DNA of 64,000 nt from Halanaerobium saccharolyticum (GTDB lineage Bacteria > Bacillota > Halanaerobiia > Halanaerobiales > Halanaerobiaceae): assembly GCF_003259895.1 (NCBI RefSeq), contig NZ_QLME01000003.1, positions 1 through 64,000 of the forward strand. Reading direction: 5' to 3'. How positions within the stretch are numbered: position 1 is the stretch's first letter; every line of letters begins with the position of its first letter. The notes under the pieces are model-generated. The model was not told where the DNA came from and did no database searches. It saw only the letters and a program-made list of their open reading frames with translations. Positions 35,390 through 44,381 of the stretch are shown piece by piece. Made by a program: the position numbers and the translations under genes.

Positions 35390-36646
35390 ATGTCAGATTT
35401 ATATCAGGATGATTTATTTTCAAAAAAAGAAAAAAAGATTTATACAGTAGCAGAAATAACAGGGTATCTTCAAGCTTTAATTAAAGAAGATGCTCTTCTT
35501 TCTGATTTCTGGATTAGTGGTGAAATATCCAATTTTTATCACCACAGCTCAGGTCATATGTATTTTACCTTAAAGGATAAAAATTCGCAGCTGAAAACAG
35601 TTATGTTTAAAGGTTATAATTCCTCGCTGAATTTTGAGCCAGAAGAAGGAATGCAGGTTGAGGCCAGAGGTAATTTAGATATTTATGCTCAGCGAGGAGA
35701 ATATCAATTTTATGCCCGGGAGATGGAAAAAGCGGGCAAAGGTAAATTATATGAGGCTTTTGAAAAACTGAAAGCCCGCCTGGAAAAAGAAGGTCTCTTT
35801 GCTGAAGCTAAGAAAAAGGAAATTCCACTTTTAGCCCGTAAAATTGGGATTGTAACTTCTCCTACTGGTGCTGCTATTAGAGATATTCTTTCAGTAATGA
35901 AAAGGCGCAGCGGTAATTTTTCGGTTCTAATAGTTCCCTCTCATGTACAGGGAGATCTTGCTAAAGGAGAAATTACTGCCGGAATTGAATATTTAAACAG
36001 TCGAGATGATATTGATTTAATAATTATCAGCCGGGGTGGTGGCTCAATTGAAGATCTCTGGCCCTTTAATGAAGAAGAGGTGGCCCGGGCGATCTATAAT
36101 TCGCGATTGCCGGTAATTAGCGGAGTTGGACACGAAACTGATTTTACCATTTCTGATTTTGTGGCTGATTTGCGAGCTCCAACTCCTTCAGCTGCAGCAG
36201 AACTGGCAACTGCCAATAGGGAAGAAATTTTAAATAGGCTTGATAATTTAACTCAGCGTTTATTAAACAGCAGTTCTACTAAAATTAAAGAACTGCAGAA
36301 TAGGCTGCAGAGTATTTCTGAAAGAAGGATTTTTGCTTCACCGGAAGAACTTTTCCGTAATTATGAACAGGAACTTGATAGTCTGGAGACGAAATTAAAA
36401 CACCAGATTGAAAAAAAATATAATGTCTGGGAAAACAACTATCAGCTGTTATATCAGAAATTAAATAATTTAAGTCCGCTAAAGACTCTTAACCGGGGAT
36501 ATTCTATCCTGCAGGATCAGGAAGAAAAAACAATTATGTCGGTAAACCAAATTGAAGCTGGAGATCAGCTGCAGGCACGTTTAAGTGACGGTCTGGCCGA
36601 TTTGGAAGTAAAAGCATGTAGAAAAGATGGTGATATTAATGACTAA
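35390..36646 (+). CDS. xseA: Exodeoxyribonuclease VII, large subunit
   Basis: Catalytic subunit of the single-strand exonuclease VII. The 418 residues (ATG at 35390, preferred over a GTG at 35378) contain an N-terminal OB-fold (about 10-105, WISGEISNFYHHSSGHMYFTLKD) and the catalytic region with GIVTSPTGAAIRDIL (near 145), SRGGGSIEDLWPFN (near 205) and GVGHETDFTI (near 245). A coiled-coil region and the C-terminal RGYSIL motif follow. It overlaps the xseB start. Confidence 0.93.
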   Translation: MSDLYQDDLFSKKEKKIYTVAEITGYLQALIKEDALLSDFWISGEISNFYHHSSGHMYFTLKDKNSQLKTVMFKGYNSSLNFEPEEGMQVEARGNLDIYAQRGEYQFYAREMEKAGKGKLYEAFEKLKARLEKEGLFAEAKKKEIPLLARKIGIVTSPTGAAIRDILSVMKRRSGNFSVLIVPSHVQGDLAKGEITAGIEYLNSRDDIDLIIISRGGGSIEDLWPFNEEEVARAIYNSRLPVISGVGHETDFTISDFVADLRAPTPSAAAELATANREEILNRLDNLTQRLLNSSSTKIKELQNRLQSISERRIFASPEELFRNYEQELDSLETKLKHQIEKKYNVWENNYQLLYQKLNNLSPLKTLNRGYSILQDQEEKTIMSVNQIEAGDQLQARLSDGLADLEVKACRKDGDIND

Positions 36647-36911
36647 AGAGAAAGAAAAAGTTGAAAAAATTGATACTGAAAACTTAGATTTTGAAACAGC
36701 TTTAGAAAAACTGCAAAAAATTGTAGAGGATCTTGAAAAAGGTGGTCTTTCCCTGGATAAGACTCTTGCTGAATTTAGTCAGGGGATGAAACTGCTTAAA
36801 TTCTGCCATCAAAAACTTGATAAGGCAGAAAAGAAAATAGAGTTAATGCTGGAAGAAGATAATGAGTTTACTAAAGAAGTACCTTTTGATACAGAGATTG
36901 AGGAGGATTAA
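36639..36911 (+). CDS. xseB: Exodeoxyribonuclease VII, small subunit
   Basis: A 90-residue all-helical accessory subunit with the family core FETALEKLQKIVEDLEKGGLS followed by LDKTLAEFSQGMKLLKFC. It binds XseA. The ATG at 36639 is chosen over the one at 36627, since the family starts shortly before the core helix and GGTGAT lies just upstream. It overlaps xseA by 8 bases and is followed after 2 bases by ispA. Confidence 0.9.
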   Translation: MTKEKEKVEKIDTENLDFETALEKLQKIVEDLEKGGLSLDKTLAEFSQGMKLLKFCHQKLDKAEKKIELMLEEDNEFTKEVPFDTEIEED

Positions 36912-36913
36912 AC

Positions 36914-37795
36914 TTGCAGGAAATTAAAAAAATTCTTGCTGTAAAAGCGGAAGAAGTGGAATTGCAGTTAGAAAAGTTGATGACTTTAAAAGAAGAAATA
37001 GCTCCTCAGCTGACTGAGGCAATGAAATATACTCTTCTTTCAGGGGGAAAAAGAATTAGACCTGTCTTATCACTTTTAACTGTAGAATTATTGGGAGGCA
37101 ATTATCAGGCTGCATTAAAGGCAGGTTCAGCTCTGGAAATGATTCATAGTTATTCATTAATTCATGATGATCTGCCGGCGATGGATAATGATGATCTGCG
37201 TCGGGGGAAGAAAACTAACCACCTTGTTTTTGGAGAAGCAGCTGCAATTTTGGCGGGTGATGCTCTTTTAACATATGCCTTTGAAGTCCTATCAGAACTG
37301 GAACTTAAACCAGATAATAAAATTAAAATTATTGCTAATACAGCTAAATTTTCTGGCTACCAGGGTATGGTAGGTGGCCAGGTTCTGGACATTGAAGCTG
37401 AGAATAAAAAATTAACTCTAACAGAAATGAAGAAAGTACACCGGGCCAAAACAGGGGCTTTAATTAAAGCTTCTGTTTTAAATGGACTCTATTGTTCCGA
37501 CTTTAATACCGAAGAGAAAAAGGCACTGCTGGCATATGCAGAAAATATAGGGGTTCTCTTCCAGATTGTTGATGATTTACTTGACTTAACCGGAGATACA
37601 GAAAAATTGGGTAAAGTTGTTGGCAGGGATCAGGAATTAAATAAATCAACCTATCCTAAATTAATGGGGATTGAATCTGCAAAAAAAGCAGCCTCAAAAC
37701 ATGCAAAAAAAGCCAAAGAGGAATTAAATATTTTTGGTTCTCGTGCCCAGAACTTAAAGGATTTAGTTGATTATATTTTTAAAAGACAGCATTAA
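36914..37795 (+). CDS. ispA: Geranylgeranyl/farnesyl diphosphate synthase
   Basis: Head-to-tail prenyltransferase that extends DMAPP with IPP. The 293 residues have the first aspartate-rich motif HDDLPAMDNDDLRRGK (near 82) and the second, FQIVDDLLDLTGD (near 217), plus GGKRIRPVL near 44. The start is TTG, 7 bases after AGGAGG. Chain length is not certain from sequence; FPP synthase is typical for this locus. The OLE RNA begins right after the stop, as in other extremophilic Firmicutes. Confidence 0.92.
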   Translation: MQEIKKILAVKAEEVELQLEKLMTLKEEIAPQLTEAMKYTLLSGGKRIRPVLSLLTVELLGGNYQAALKAGSALEMIHSYSLIHDDLPAMDNDDLRRGKKTNHLVFGEAAAILAGDALLTYAFEVLSELELKPDNKIKIIANTAKFSGYQGMVGGQVLDIEAENKKLTLTEMKKVHRAKTGALIKASVLNGLYCSDFNTEEKKALLAYAENIGVLFQIVDDLLDLTGDTEKLGKVVGRDQELNKSTYPKLMGIESAKKAASKHAKKAKEELNIFGSRAQNLKDLVDYIFKRQH

Positions 37796-37824
37796 TTGAA
37801 GCGACTAAACAAATGTGTTATAAT
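37796..37824 (+). promoter_or_regulatory. Promoter of the OLE RNA
   Basis: TTGAAG at 37796-37801 (starting one base after the ispA stop), a 17-bp spacer, and TATAAT at 37819-37824 with an extended TGT. The predicted start is near 37831, where the RNA's terminal pairing begins. Confidence 0.7.
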
Positions 37825-37830
37825 TAGTTA

Positions 37831-38385
37831 AAATGCAGATGGTGCAGTATTCTAGTCAGCATACTATCTTTGAAGGCGGGCCTAAAAATCCGTCAACGGG
37901 CATATCGATGAAGTTCTTTGTAATGGCTGCTGACGCCCAGTTGGGGGCCATTGCAGAGAGATAAGGGCTTGGGGCGATCCACAACGGCATGTGGGCGTTG
38001 ACCCCTTTCCCGCGGAGGCCTGGTCGAGTTATTATATACATAGCAAGGCCAGGTTCACCTGTTTTAACCGTAAGGTTGAACAGTGTAGCCTGCTTTGAAG
38101 TGGTACTGGAGACAGTAGCAAAACACAGGTGCCTGGATCCAGCCCTGGGTTGAACCTGCTGGAAACTTGTACTGCAAAAGAAGCTAGGAGATAGTTTAAA
38201 TGCTGTTAAGGAAAACTTCTAGACTGTCCAGAAGGGGTGTAATAGGGATTAAAGTGTGTTCTTAGTGGTAATTCAGCTCTGCAGAGGGAGACCCTGCAGC
38301 GGAAATTTAAAGAGAAATCTCCCGAATGGCGACAGACGGGAATTTCCGGGGAAAACCTGCTGGACCTATGACACAGCATTTATCT
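37831..38385 (+). ncRNA. ole: OLE RNA (ornate, large, extremophilic)
   Basis: A stretch of about 555 nt without a credible gene, clearly more GC-rich than its surroundings and full of short self-complementary segments. The ends can pair (AAATGC at 37831-37836 with GCATTT at 38376-38381). It lies exactly between ispA and an OapA-like membrane-protein gene that is followed by dxs, the known OLE arrangement. OLE RNA forms a membrane ribonucleoprotein with OapA and is linked to stress from cold, alcohol and Mg2+ in Bacillus halodurans. The class comes from context, size and composition; I could not run a covariance model. End points are approximate. Confidence 0.85.
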
Positions 38386-38428
38386 ATTATATTACCATCT
38401 GTTATTTTATTAATTGAGGTGAATATTT

Positions 38429-38986
38429 TTGGATAATTTAAAGAGCAGTATTATTATTGCTATAATGACTTTTTTTATTGCGGTAAGTGTCTCCTCTGTT
38501 TCACAGACACAGGTACGGTTTGTACCATTACCGATGGCAGTAATAATACTGTTAATTATTATTATAGTGGGTGTTTTAGCAGATATGGTAGGAGTTGCTG
38601 CAACTGTTGCCAGAACTGAACCTTTTAATGCAAAAGCTGCCAAGAAAATTTTCGGAGCCAAGATTTCTCTTTATCTGGCAAAAAATGGTGATAAAGTGGC
38701 CAGTTTAATGTGTGATATTGTTGGTGATATTTGTGGAACGGTCAGTGGAGCTATCAGTGCAGTAATTGCAATTGATTTAGTTAATTATTATGGCTTTTCA
38801 AATTTATGGACTAATTTGATAATAATTGGCCTGGCTTCAGCATTAACTGTTGGGGGTAAAGCATTTTTTAAATATTATGGAATGAAAAAATCGACAGAGA
38901 TTATTTTCGTTGTTGGCCGCTTTTTAGAGTTTTTTCATCTTATCTATGATAAAATTTACGGATTTCTAAAAAAGAGGTGGAATTAA
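38429..38986 (+). CDS. oapA: OLE-associated membrane protein OapA
   Basis: A 185-residue membrane protein with about four hydrophobic segments (residues about 7-25, 31-52, 95-117 and 125-147). The loop VGVAATVARTEPFNAKAAKK (about 56-75) resembles the conserved basic segment of OapA, the protein that binds OLE RNA at the membrane. The start is TTG at 38429, 7 bases after GAGGTG. It directly follows the OLE RNA, and its stop shares one base with the dxs start, so RNA, protein and isoprenoid enzyme are co-transcribed. Confidence 0.85.
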   Translation: MDNLKSSIIIAIMTFFIAVSVSSVSQTQVRFVPLPMAVIILLIIIIVGVLADMVGVAATVARTEPFNAKAAKKIFGAKISLYLAKNGDKVASLMCDIVGDICGTVSGAISAVIAIDLVNYYGFSNLWTNLIIIGLASALTVGGKAFFKYYGMKKSTEIIFVVGRFLEFFHLIYDKIYGFLKKRWN

Positions 38987-40917
38987 TGAGTGATTATTTA
39001 TCAAAAATAAATGGAATAGATGATTTAAAAAAATTGAAGGGTTCTCAGCTGAAAGAACTGGCTGCGGAAATCAGAGAATTTTTATTAGAAAACATTTCAC
39101 AGACCGGTGGACATTTAGCTTCTAATCTGGGAACAGTTGAGCTGACTATTGCCTTACATCATTATTTAAATAGTCCTACAGACAAAATAATCTGGGATGT
39201 AGGACACCAGGCATATACTCATAAAATATTAACGGGACGTAAAGATTGTTTTATTAATTTGCGACAGAGGGATGGGATGAGTGGGTATCCCAAGTGCAGT
39301 GAATCTCCTCATGATATTATCGGTGCCGGACACAGCAGCACCTCAATTTCTGCTGCCGTTGGACTCTCTCTGGCTCGAGAGAATCTAGATCAAATTGGTG
39401 ATATTTATGCAGTTATTGGAGATGGTGCTTTAACTGGTGGAATGGCTTTTGAAGCATTAAATCACGCTGGTCATATTGGCAGTAATATTAATGTGATCTT
39501 AAATGATAATGAGATGTCAATTTCTGATAATGTAGGTGCTATTTCTAATTATTTATCTAATTTAAGGAATGATCCTACCTTAAAAAAAGTAAAAGAAGAT
39601 ATAGAATTTTTGATTAATAAAATTCCTAAATTCGGGAAAACAGTCTCCAATACTGTTGATCGAGTTAAAGATGCATTAAAATACAGTTTTATTCAGGGTG
39701 TACTTTTTGAAGAATTTGGATTTAATTACCTTGGTCCTGTTGATGGTCACAATATAATTGAACTTATGAAATATTTTAAACAGGCAGAAGCAGTAGCTGG
39801 ACCTGTACTTTTACATGTAATAACCAGGAAAGGTAAAGGTTACCCACCTGCTGAAAATAACCCTGATAAATTTCACGGGGTTGGCCCCTTTAATATTGAG
39901 GATGGTAGTTCTAAAAAAATAAAATCAAAAGTAAGTTACAGCCAGGTTTTTGGAGAAACTTTAAAAAGAATGGCAGCTGTAGATAAAAGGATTGCTGGCA
40001 TAACTGCTGCTATGCCTTCAGGAACGGGAATGGGGATTTTTGCAAGCTCCTACCCAGAAAGATATTATGATGTAGGAATTGCAGAACAGCATGCTATTAC
40101 TATGAGTACTGGACTGGCCAAAGGCGGTATGAAGCCAGTTTGTGCTATATATTCTACTTTTTTACAGAGGGCCTATGATCAGGTGATTCATGATGCTGCA
40201 ATCCAGAATATTGATCTAACTATAGCTGTTGATCGAGCAGGAATTGTAGGTAATGATGGTGAAACCCATCAGGGATTATTTGATTATTCATTTCTGCGCC
40301 CTGTGCCCAATTTAGTTATGATGGCAGTCAGAGACGCTGAACAGCTGCAGCAGATGCTTTTTACTGCTGTTAACTATCAAGGACCTGCAGTTCTGCGCTA
40401 TCCCAGGGGAAGTGCAGCTGGAGAATATATCCCTCACAAAGTCAGTGACTTAAAAGAAATTGAGATTGGAAAGGCTGAGGAATTAATTGAAATTGATAAG
40501 GAAATGGATCTAACAATTTTAGCTGTAGGTTCGACTGTTGAGCCAGCACGGAAAGCTGCTGAAATTTTAAATAACAATGGTTATCAGACTGCTTTAGTTG
40601 ATGCCAGATTTATCAAACCTCTGGATGAAGAAATGATCCTCCGAGCTCTTAAAAACTCTAAAAACATATTAACAGTTGAAGAACAGGTTTTAGCAGGTGG
40701 TTTTTCTTCTGCGGTTCTGGAACTGGCTGCAGATAGTGGAATTGCCCTTAAAAATTTAAAAAGAATTGGTGTTGGGGATGAGTTTGTAACCCATGGTGGA
40801 ATGGAAGAAATGAAAAAAGAATATCAGCTGGACGCCAGAGGTATTCTTAAAAAAGCACTTTCTTTGCTTGTTCAAGCAGAGGAGGTAAATAGGTTATGGC
40901 CCGAAAAGAAAGACTAG
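38986..40917 (+). CDS. dxs: 1-deoxy-D-xylulose-5-phosphate synthase
   Basis: TPP enzyme that condenses pyruvate and glyceraldehyde 3-phosphate in the first step of the MEP isoprenoid pathway. The 643 residues include GGHLASNLGTVELTIALHH (near 41), the TPP motif GDGALTGGMAFEALNHAG...NDNEMSIS (near 147-180), and the transketolase-C domain. The ATG at 38986 overlaps the oapA stop by one base and follows GAGGTGG; the GTG at 38977 lies in that site. It ends inside tlyA. Confidence 0.94.
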   Translation: MSDYLSKINGIDDLKKLKGSQLKELAAEIREFLLENISQTGGHLASNLGTVELTIALHHYLNSPTDKIIWDVGHQAYTHKILTGRKDCFINLRQRDGMSGYPKCSESPHDIIGAGHSSTSISAAVGLSLARENLDQIGDIYAVIGDGALTGGMAFEALNHAGHIGSNINVILNDNEMSISDNVGAISNYLSNLRNDPTLKKVKEDIEFLINKIPKFGKTVSNTVDRVKDALKYSFIQGVLFEEFGFNYLGPVDGHNIIELMKYFKQAEAVAGPVLLHVITRKGKGYPPAENNPDKFHGVGPFNIEDGSSKKIKSKVSYSQVFGETLKRMAAVDKRIAGITAAMPSGTGMGIFASSYPERYYDVGIAEQHAITMSTGLAKGGMKPVCAIYSTFLQRAYDQVIHDAAIQNIDLTIAVDRAGIVGNDGETHQGLFDYSFLRPVPNLVMMAVRDAEQLQQMLFTAVNYQGPAVLRYPRGSAAGEYIPHKVSDLKEIEIGKAEELIEIDKEMDLTILAVGSTVEPARKAAEILNNNGYQTALVDARFIKPLDEEMILRALKNSKNILTVEEQVLAGGFSSAVLELAADSGIALKNLKRIGVGDEFVTHGGMEEMKKEYQLDARGILKKALSLLVQAEEVNRLWPEKKD

Positions 40918-41723
40918 ATATTGTTGTAACTGAACGGGGATTATTTAAAAGTCGTTCTCGGGCTAAAAGAGCTATTATGGCCGGGTTAGTTTTTGTTAAT
41001 GGCCAGCGAGAAGATAAGGCTGGAACTCAGATAGATCCAGATGCCAAAATTGAGTTTAGAGGTGACAAAAACCCGTATGTAAGTCGGGGAGGTTTTAAAC
41101 TTGAGAAGGCTTTAAAAGTTTTTGATATTGATCCAGATGCAAAAGAAGCAATAGATATCGGAGCCTCCACAGGTGGTTTTACAGATTGTCTTTTACAGCA
41201 TGAAGCTCAAAAGGTTTATGCAATAGATGTAGGTTATGGACAGCTGGCCTGGAAACTAAGACAGGATGAACGAGTTAAGGTCTTTGAAAGATGCAACTTT
41301 CGGTATTTAGAAAAAGACGAACTTCCGGTTAAAGTCCCTTTAATTGTAACTGATGTTTCTTTTATTTCTCTGCGATTAATCGTACCTGGTGTCAAAAAAT
41401 TTATAGAGCAGGATGGAGATTTTGTTGCCCTAATTAAACCACAATTTGAAGCTGGCCGAGAGCGGGTTGGAAAAAATGGGGTAGTTAAGGATCCAGCTGT
41501 TCATAAAGATGTGATTAAAAGTTTAAGTGATTTTTTTCTTGAAGAAGGTTTTAAGCCACTTGACCTTGATTATTCACCGATAACCGGTGCTGCAAGTAAA
41601 AATATTGAGTATTTAATCCATCTAAGTTTTACTGAGCTAACTGCTGAATTTGATCGGCAGAGCTGGCAGCAGAAAATTGATAAACTGGTTTATACTGCTC
41701 ATTCAGAACTGGGAGGTTCTTAA
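40896..41723 (+). CDS. tlyA: TlyA family rRNA 2'-O-methyltransferase
   Basis: A 275-residue protein with an N-terminal S4 RNA-binding domain (1 to about 65, ERLDIVVTERGLFKSRSRAK) and an FtsJ-like methyltransferase domain whose SAM motif is AIDIGASTGGFTDCLLQ (near 88). TlyA methylates 16S/23S rRNA and affects capreomycin sensitivity in mycobacteria; older annotations call it haemolysin. It overlaps the end of dxs by 22 bases and is followed 1 base later by nadK, the standard order. Confidence 0.92.
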   Translation: MARKERLDIVVTERGLFKSRSRAKRAIMAGLVFVNGQREDKAGTQIDPDAKIEFRGDKNPYVSRGGFKLEKALKVFDIDPDAKEAIDIGASTGGFTDCLLQHEAQKVYAIDVGYGQLAWKLRQDERVKVFERCNFRYLEKDELPVKVPLIVTDVSFISLRLIVPGVKKFIEQDGDFVALIKPQFEAGRERVGKNGVVKDPAVHKDVIKSLSDFFLEEGFKPLDLDYSPITGAASKNIEYLIHLSFTELTAEFDRQSWQQKIDKLVYTAHSELGGS

Positions 41724-41724
41724 A

Positions 41725-42579
41725 ATGGATAAAGCTGCATTAATAGTAAATTTAGACAAAAAAGAAGCTTTTACTGTAGCGGAAAGAGCTATTGAATGGT
41801 TTGAAGAAAGAAATAAAGAATTTCTAATTGAAGAACATGCTGCTTTACAGCTTTCGCAAAAAAATAGAGAGGCTGATTATGAGCGCATCAAAAACGAAGC
41901 CGATTATATTATTATAATTGGTGGTGATGGAACTTTTTTGCATACTTCTCATCATTTTATTGGCAGTGATCTTCCCTTACTGGGAATTAATGTTGGGCAT
42001 CTGGGTTTTTTAACTGATGTTGAGACTAATGAGCTGACAAAAGCGCTGGAGATGATTGATAATAATAATTATAATATAGAAAAAAGAATGATGCTGCAGA
42101 CAGAACACTATCGAGAGGAAGAGAAGATTAACAGCAGCTATGCCCTTAATGATTATGTTATAAATAGAGACCCTGATTCTCAAATGCTCAAAATTGAGCT
42201 CTATATTAACAAAGAACTTGTCAACAATTTTAGAGGAGATGGTTTAATTATTGCCACTCCAACTGGTTCCACAGCTTACTCGCTTTCAGCAGGAGGGCCG
42301 ATAATAAATCCCCGTCAAATTCAGGCAATTTTAATAACTCCAATTTGTCCTCATAATCTCCACCTGCGGCCAATGGTAATCTCAGATCAGGAAGAAATTA
42401 GAATTAAAGTTGATAGTGATGGCCGTTCTGTTAAAGGTTGTGCTGATGGTAGACAGAAAAATGAAATCATTCCCGGGGATGAAATTTATATCAGTGGAGC
42501 AGACAAGGAATTATCAATTATCAAATTACCTGATAGAACTTTTTATACGATTGTTAAGGAAAAAATGAATCTTGCTTAA
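41725..42579 (+). CDS. nadK: NAD kinase
   Basis: Phosphorylates NAD to NADP. The 284 residues carry the GGDGTFLHT motif (near 68), NVGHLGFLTDV (near 92) and the family signature TPTGSTAYSLSAGGP (near 181). The ATG at 41725 follows GGAGGT by 8 bases; the longer frame into tlyA is not needed. In many Firmicutes argR comes between nadK and recN; here recN follows directly. Confidence 0.93.
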   Translation: MDKAALIVNLDKKEAFTVAERAIEWFEERNKEFLIEEHAALQLSQKNREADYERIKNEADYIIIIGGDGTFLHTSHHFIGSDLPLLGINVGHLGFLTDVETNELTKALEMIDNNNYNIEKRMMLQTEHYREEEKINSSYALNDYVINRDPDSQMLKIELYINKELVNNFRGDGLIIATPTGSTAYSLSAGGPIINPRQIQAILITPICPHNLHLRPMVISDQEEIRIKVDSDGRSVKGCADGRQKNEIIPGDEIYISGADKELSIIKLPDRTFYTIVKEKMNLA

Positions 42580-42597
42580 TTGACAGGAGGAAAACTT

Positions 42598-44277
42598 ATG
42601 CTCAGTGACTTACAGGTTAAAAACTTTGCCTTAATAAATAAGGTTAATATTAATTTTAAGCAGGGATTAAATATTTTAAGTGGAGAAACTGGTGCAGGTA
42701 AATCAATAATTATTGGAGCACTTGATTTATTACTGGGGGCCAGAGCAAATACTGATGTTATCCGAAGTGGAAAAAAAGCAGCATATATTTCTGCTTTTTT
42801 TCAGCCTGAGGAACTGAAAATTATAAATGATATTTTAAATGAAGCAGGTATTGAAAAAGAAGAAAATGGTATTTTGATTGCCCGTGAGATTAGAGAAAAC
42901 GGGCGCAACCGCACTTTGATTAATGGACAGCTGGCAACTTTAAAGATTGTTAAAAAAATTAGCCGTTATTTAATTGACATCCACGGTCAGCATGAGCACC
43001 AGCTGCTTTTAGATCAGAGTTCTCATCTAATGATTCTTGATGCCTTTATTGGGGAAGAAATTAGCCCCTTAAAATCAGAAATTAAATCATTATATCAGGA
43101 ATTATCAGAGGTAAGAAAAGAACTGTCAGAAATTGAAATTGATGATTCACAGAGAGCCAGAGAATTGGATGTTATTAATTTTCAGATTGAAGAGATTGAG
43201 GAAGCTGCTCTTAAAGAAGGAGAATACGAAGAATTAAAAGAAGAATATAAAACTTTATCTCACGGCGAAGAAATTTATAAAGTTGTATCCGAACTGCTGA
43301 CATCTCTAAGCGGAGATGACTACAGTGAAAAAGGAATAATGGATCGCCTTTCGGTATTAAAGAATAAATTTGCAGAAATTGAGGATTATAATCAAAAATT
43401 GAAAGAGTTAAATAAAAAATTTGCAGATATTTATTATGGACTGGAAGAATTTATTTTTGATTTAGGTGATTTTGAAAGTTCTTTTGCTTATGATGAGGAA
43501 AGAATATCTTTAATTAGTGATCGACTTGATCTGATTAATACTCTTTTGAGAAAATATGGAGAAGATATAGAAACAGTACTATCTTATCTGGAAGAGTTAT
43601 ATCAGAAGCGGAATAAATTAGAAAATGTTGAAGATAAAATTAATTCTCTCACTAAAAAGAAAGATGATTTTAAGAAAAAATTAACCAAAAAATCGGAGCA
43701 ATTGTCTGAGAAAAGAAAAAAACATGCTGAAGATTTAGAAGTGAAGCTAAAACAGGAACTTAAGGATTTAGCTATGGAAGATGTTAGATTTAAAGTTGAT
43801 TTTAAAGAAAAAACAATATCTGCAGATGGTACTGATCAGATAGAATTTTTAATTTCACCAAATAGAGGTGAAGATTTAAAATCTCTATCTAAGATTGCCT
43901 CTGGGGGAGAGATATCCAGAATCATGCTGTCTTTAAAAACTATTACAGCAGCTTTAGATCAGGTTGATACATTAATTTTTGATGAAGTTGACAGTGGGGT
44001 GGGGGGCAAAACAGCTGCTAAAATGGCTGCAAAATTAACGCAGATTGCTCAGGATAGACAGATAATTTGTATTACTCACCTGCCGCAGCTTGCAAGTGCA
44101 GCAAATCATCATTTTTTAATTAAAAAGGAAAAAGGAGAAAACAGGACTTTTACGAAGATTTATTCTTTAGATGAAGCCGATAGAGTTAAGGAAATTGCCA
44201 GAATGATTGGTGGGACAACAATAACTGACAAAACTTTAGCTCATGCAGAAGAAATGCTGCTTCTGGCAGAAAAATAG
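42598..44277 (+). CDS. recN: DNA repair protein RecN
   Basis: SMC-like ATPase acting early in double-strand break repair. The 559 residues show Walker A SGETGAGKSIIIGALDLLLG (near 32), a DIHGQHEHQLLLD segment, central coiled-coil arms (about 155-380), and the C-terminal head with SGGEISRIMLSLK and Walker B LIFDEVDSGVGGKTA (near 438-470). The ATG follows AGGAGG by 7 bases. It is the last gene of the xseA-recN run. Confidence 0.94.
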   Translation: MLSDLQVKNFALINKVNINFKQGLNILSGETGAGKSIIIGALDLLLGARANTDVIRSGKKAAYISAFFQPEELKIINDILNEAGIEKEENGILIAREIRENGRNRTLINGQLATLKIVKKISRYLIDIHGQHEHQLLLDQSSHLMILDAFIGEEISPLKSEIKSLYQELSEVRKELSEIEIDDSQRARELDVINFQIEEIEEAALKEGEYEELKEEYKTLSHGEEIYKVVSELLTSLSGDDYSEKGIMDRLSVLKNKFAEIEDYNQKLKELNKKFADIYYGLEEFIFDLGDFESSFAYDEERISLISDRLDLINTLLRKYGEDIETVLSYLEELYQKRNKLENVEDKINSLTKKKDDFKKKLTKKSEQLSEKRKKHAEDLEVKLKQELKDLAMEDVRFKVDFKEKTISADGTDQIEFLISPNRGEDLKSLSKIASGGEISRIMLSLKTITAALDQVDTLIFDEVDSGVGGKTAAKMAAKLTQIAQDRQIICITHLPQLASAANHHFLIKKEKGENRTFTKIYSLDEADRVKEIARMIGGTTITDKTLAHAEEMLLLAEK

Positions 44278-44298
44278 GAGATATTATAGAGGGAGATA

Positions 44299-44327
44299 TT
44301 GTTAATTTAATATTTTATTATTATAGA
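44299..44327 (+). promoter_or_regulatory. Possible promoter of spo0A
   Basis: TTGTTA at 44299-44304, a 17-bp spacer and TATAGA at 44322-44327. It lies in the 104-bp gap between recN and spo0A. No clear SigH-type site was seen. Confidence 0.45.
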
Positions 44328-44381
44328 AATGGATATATTAAAAGATAGATAACTAATTTTATTCTAAGAGGGGGAAAAATA

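Noticed and set aside
37856-38041. Minus-strand open frame inside the OLE region
   Set aside because: No ribosome binding site or family; the block is explained by the structured RNA.
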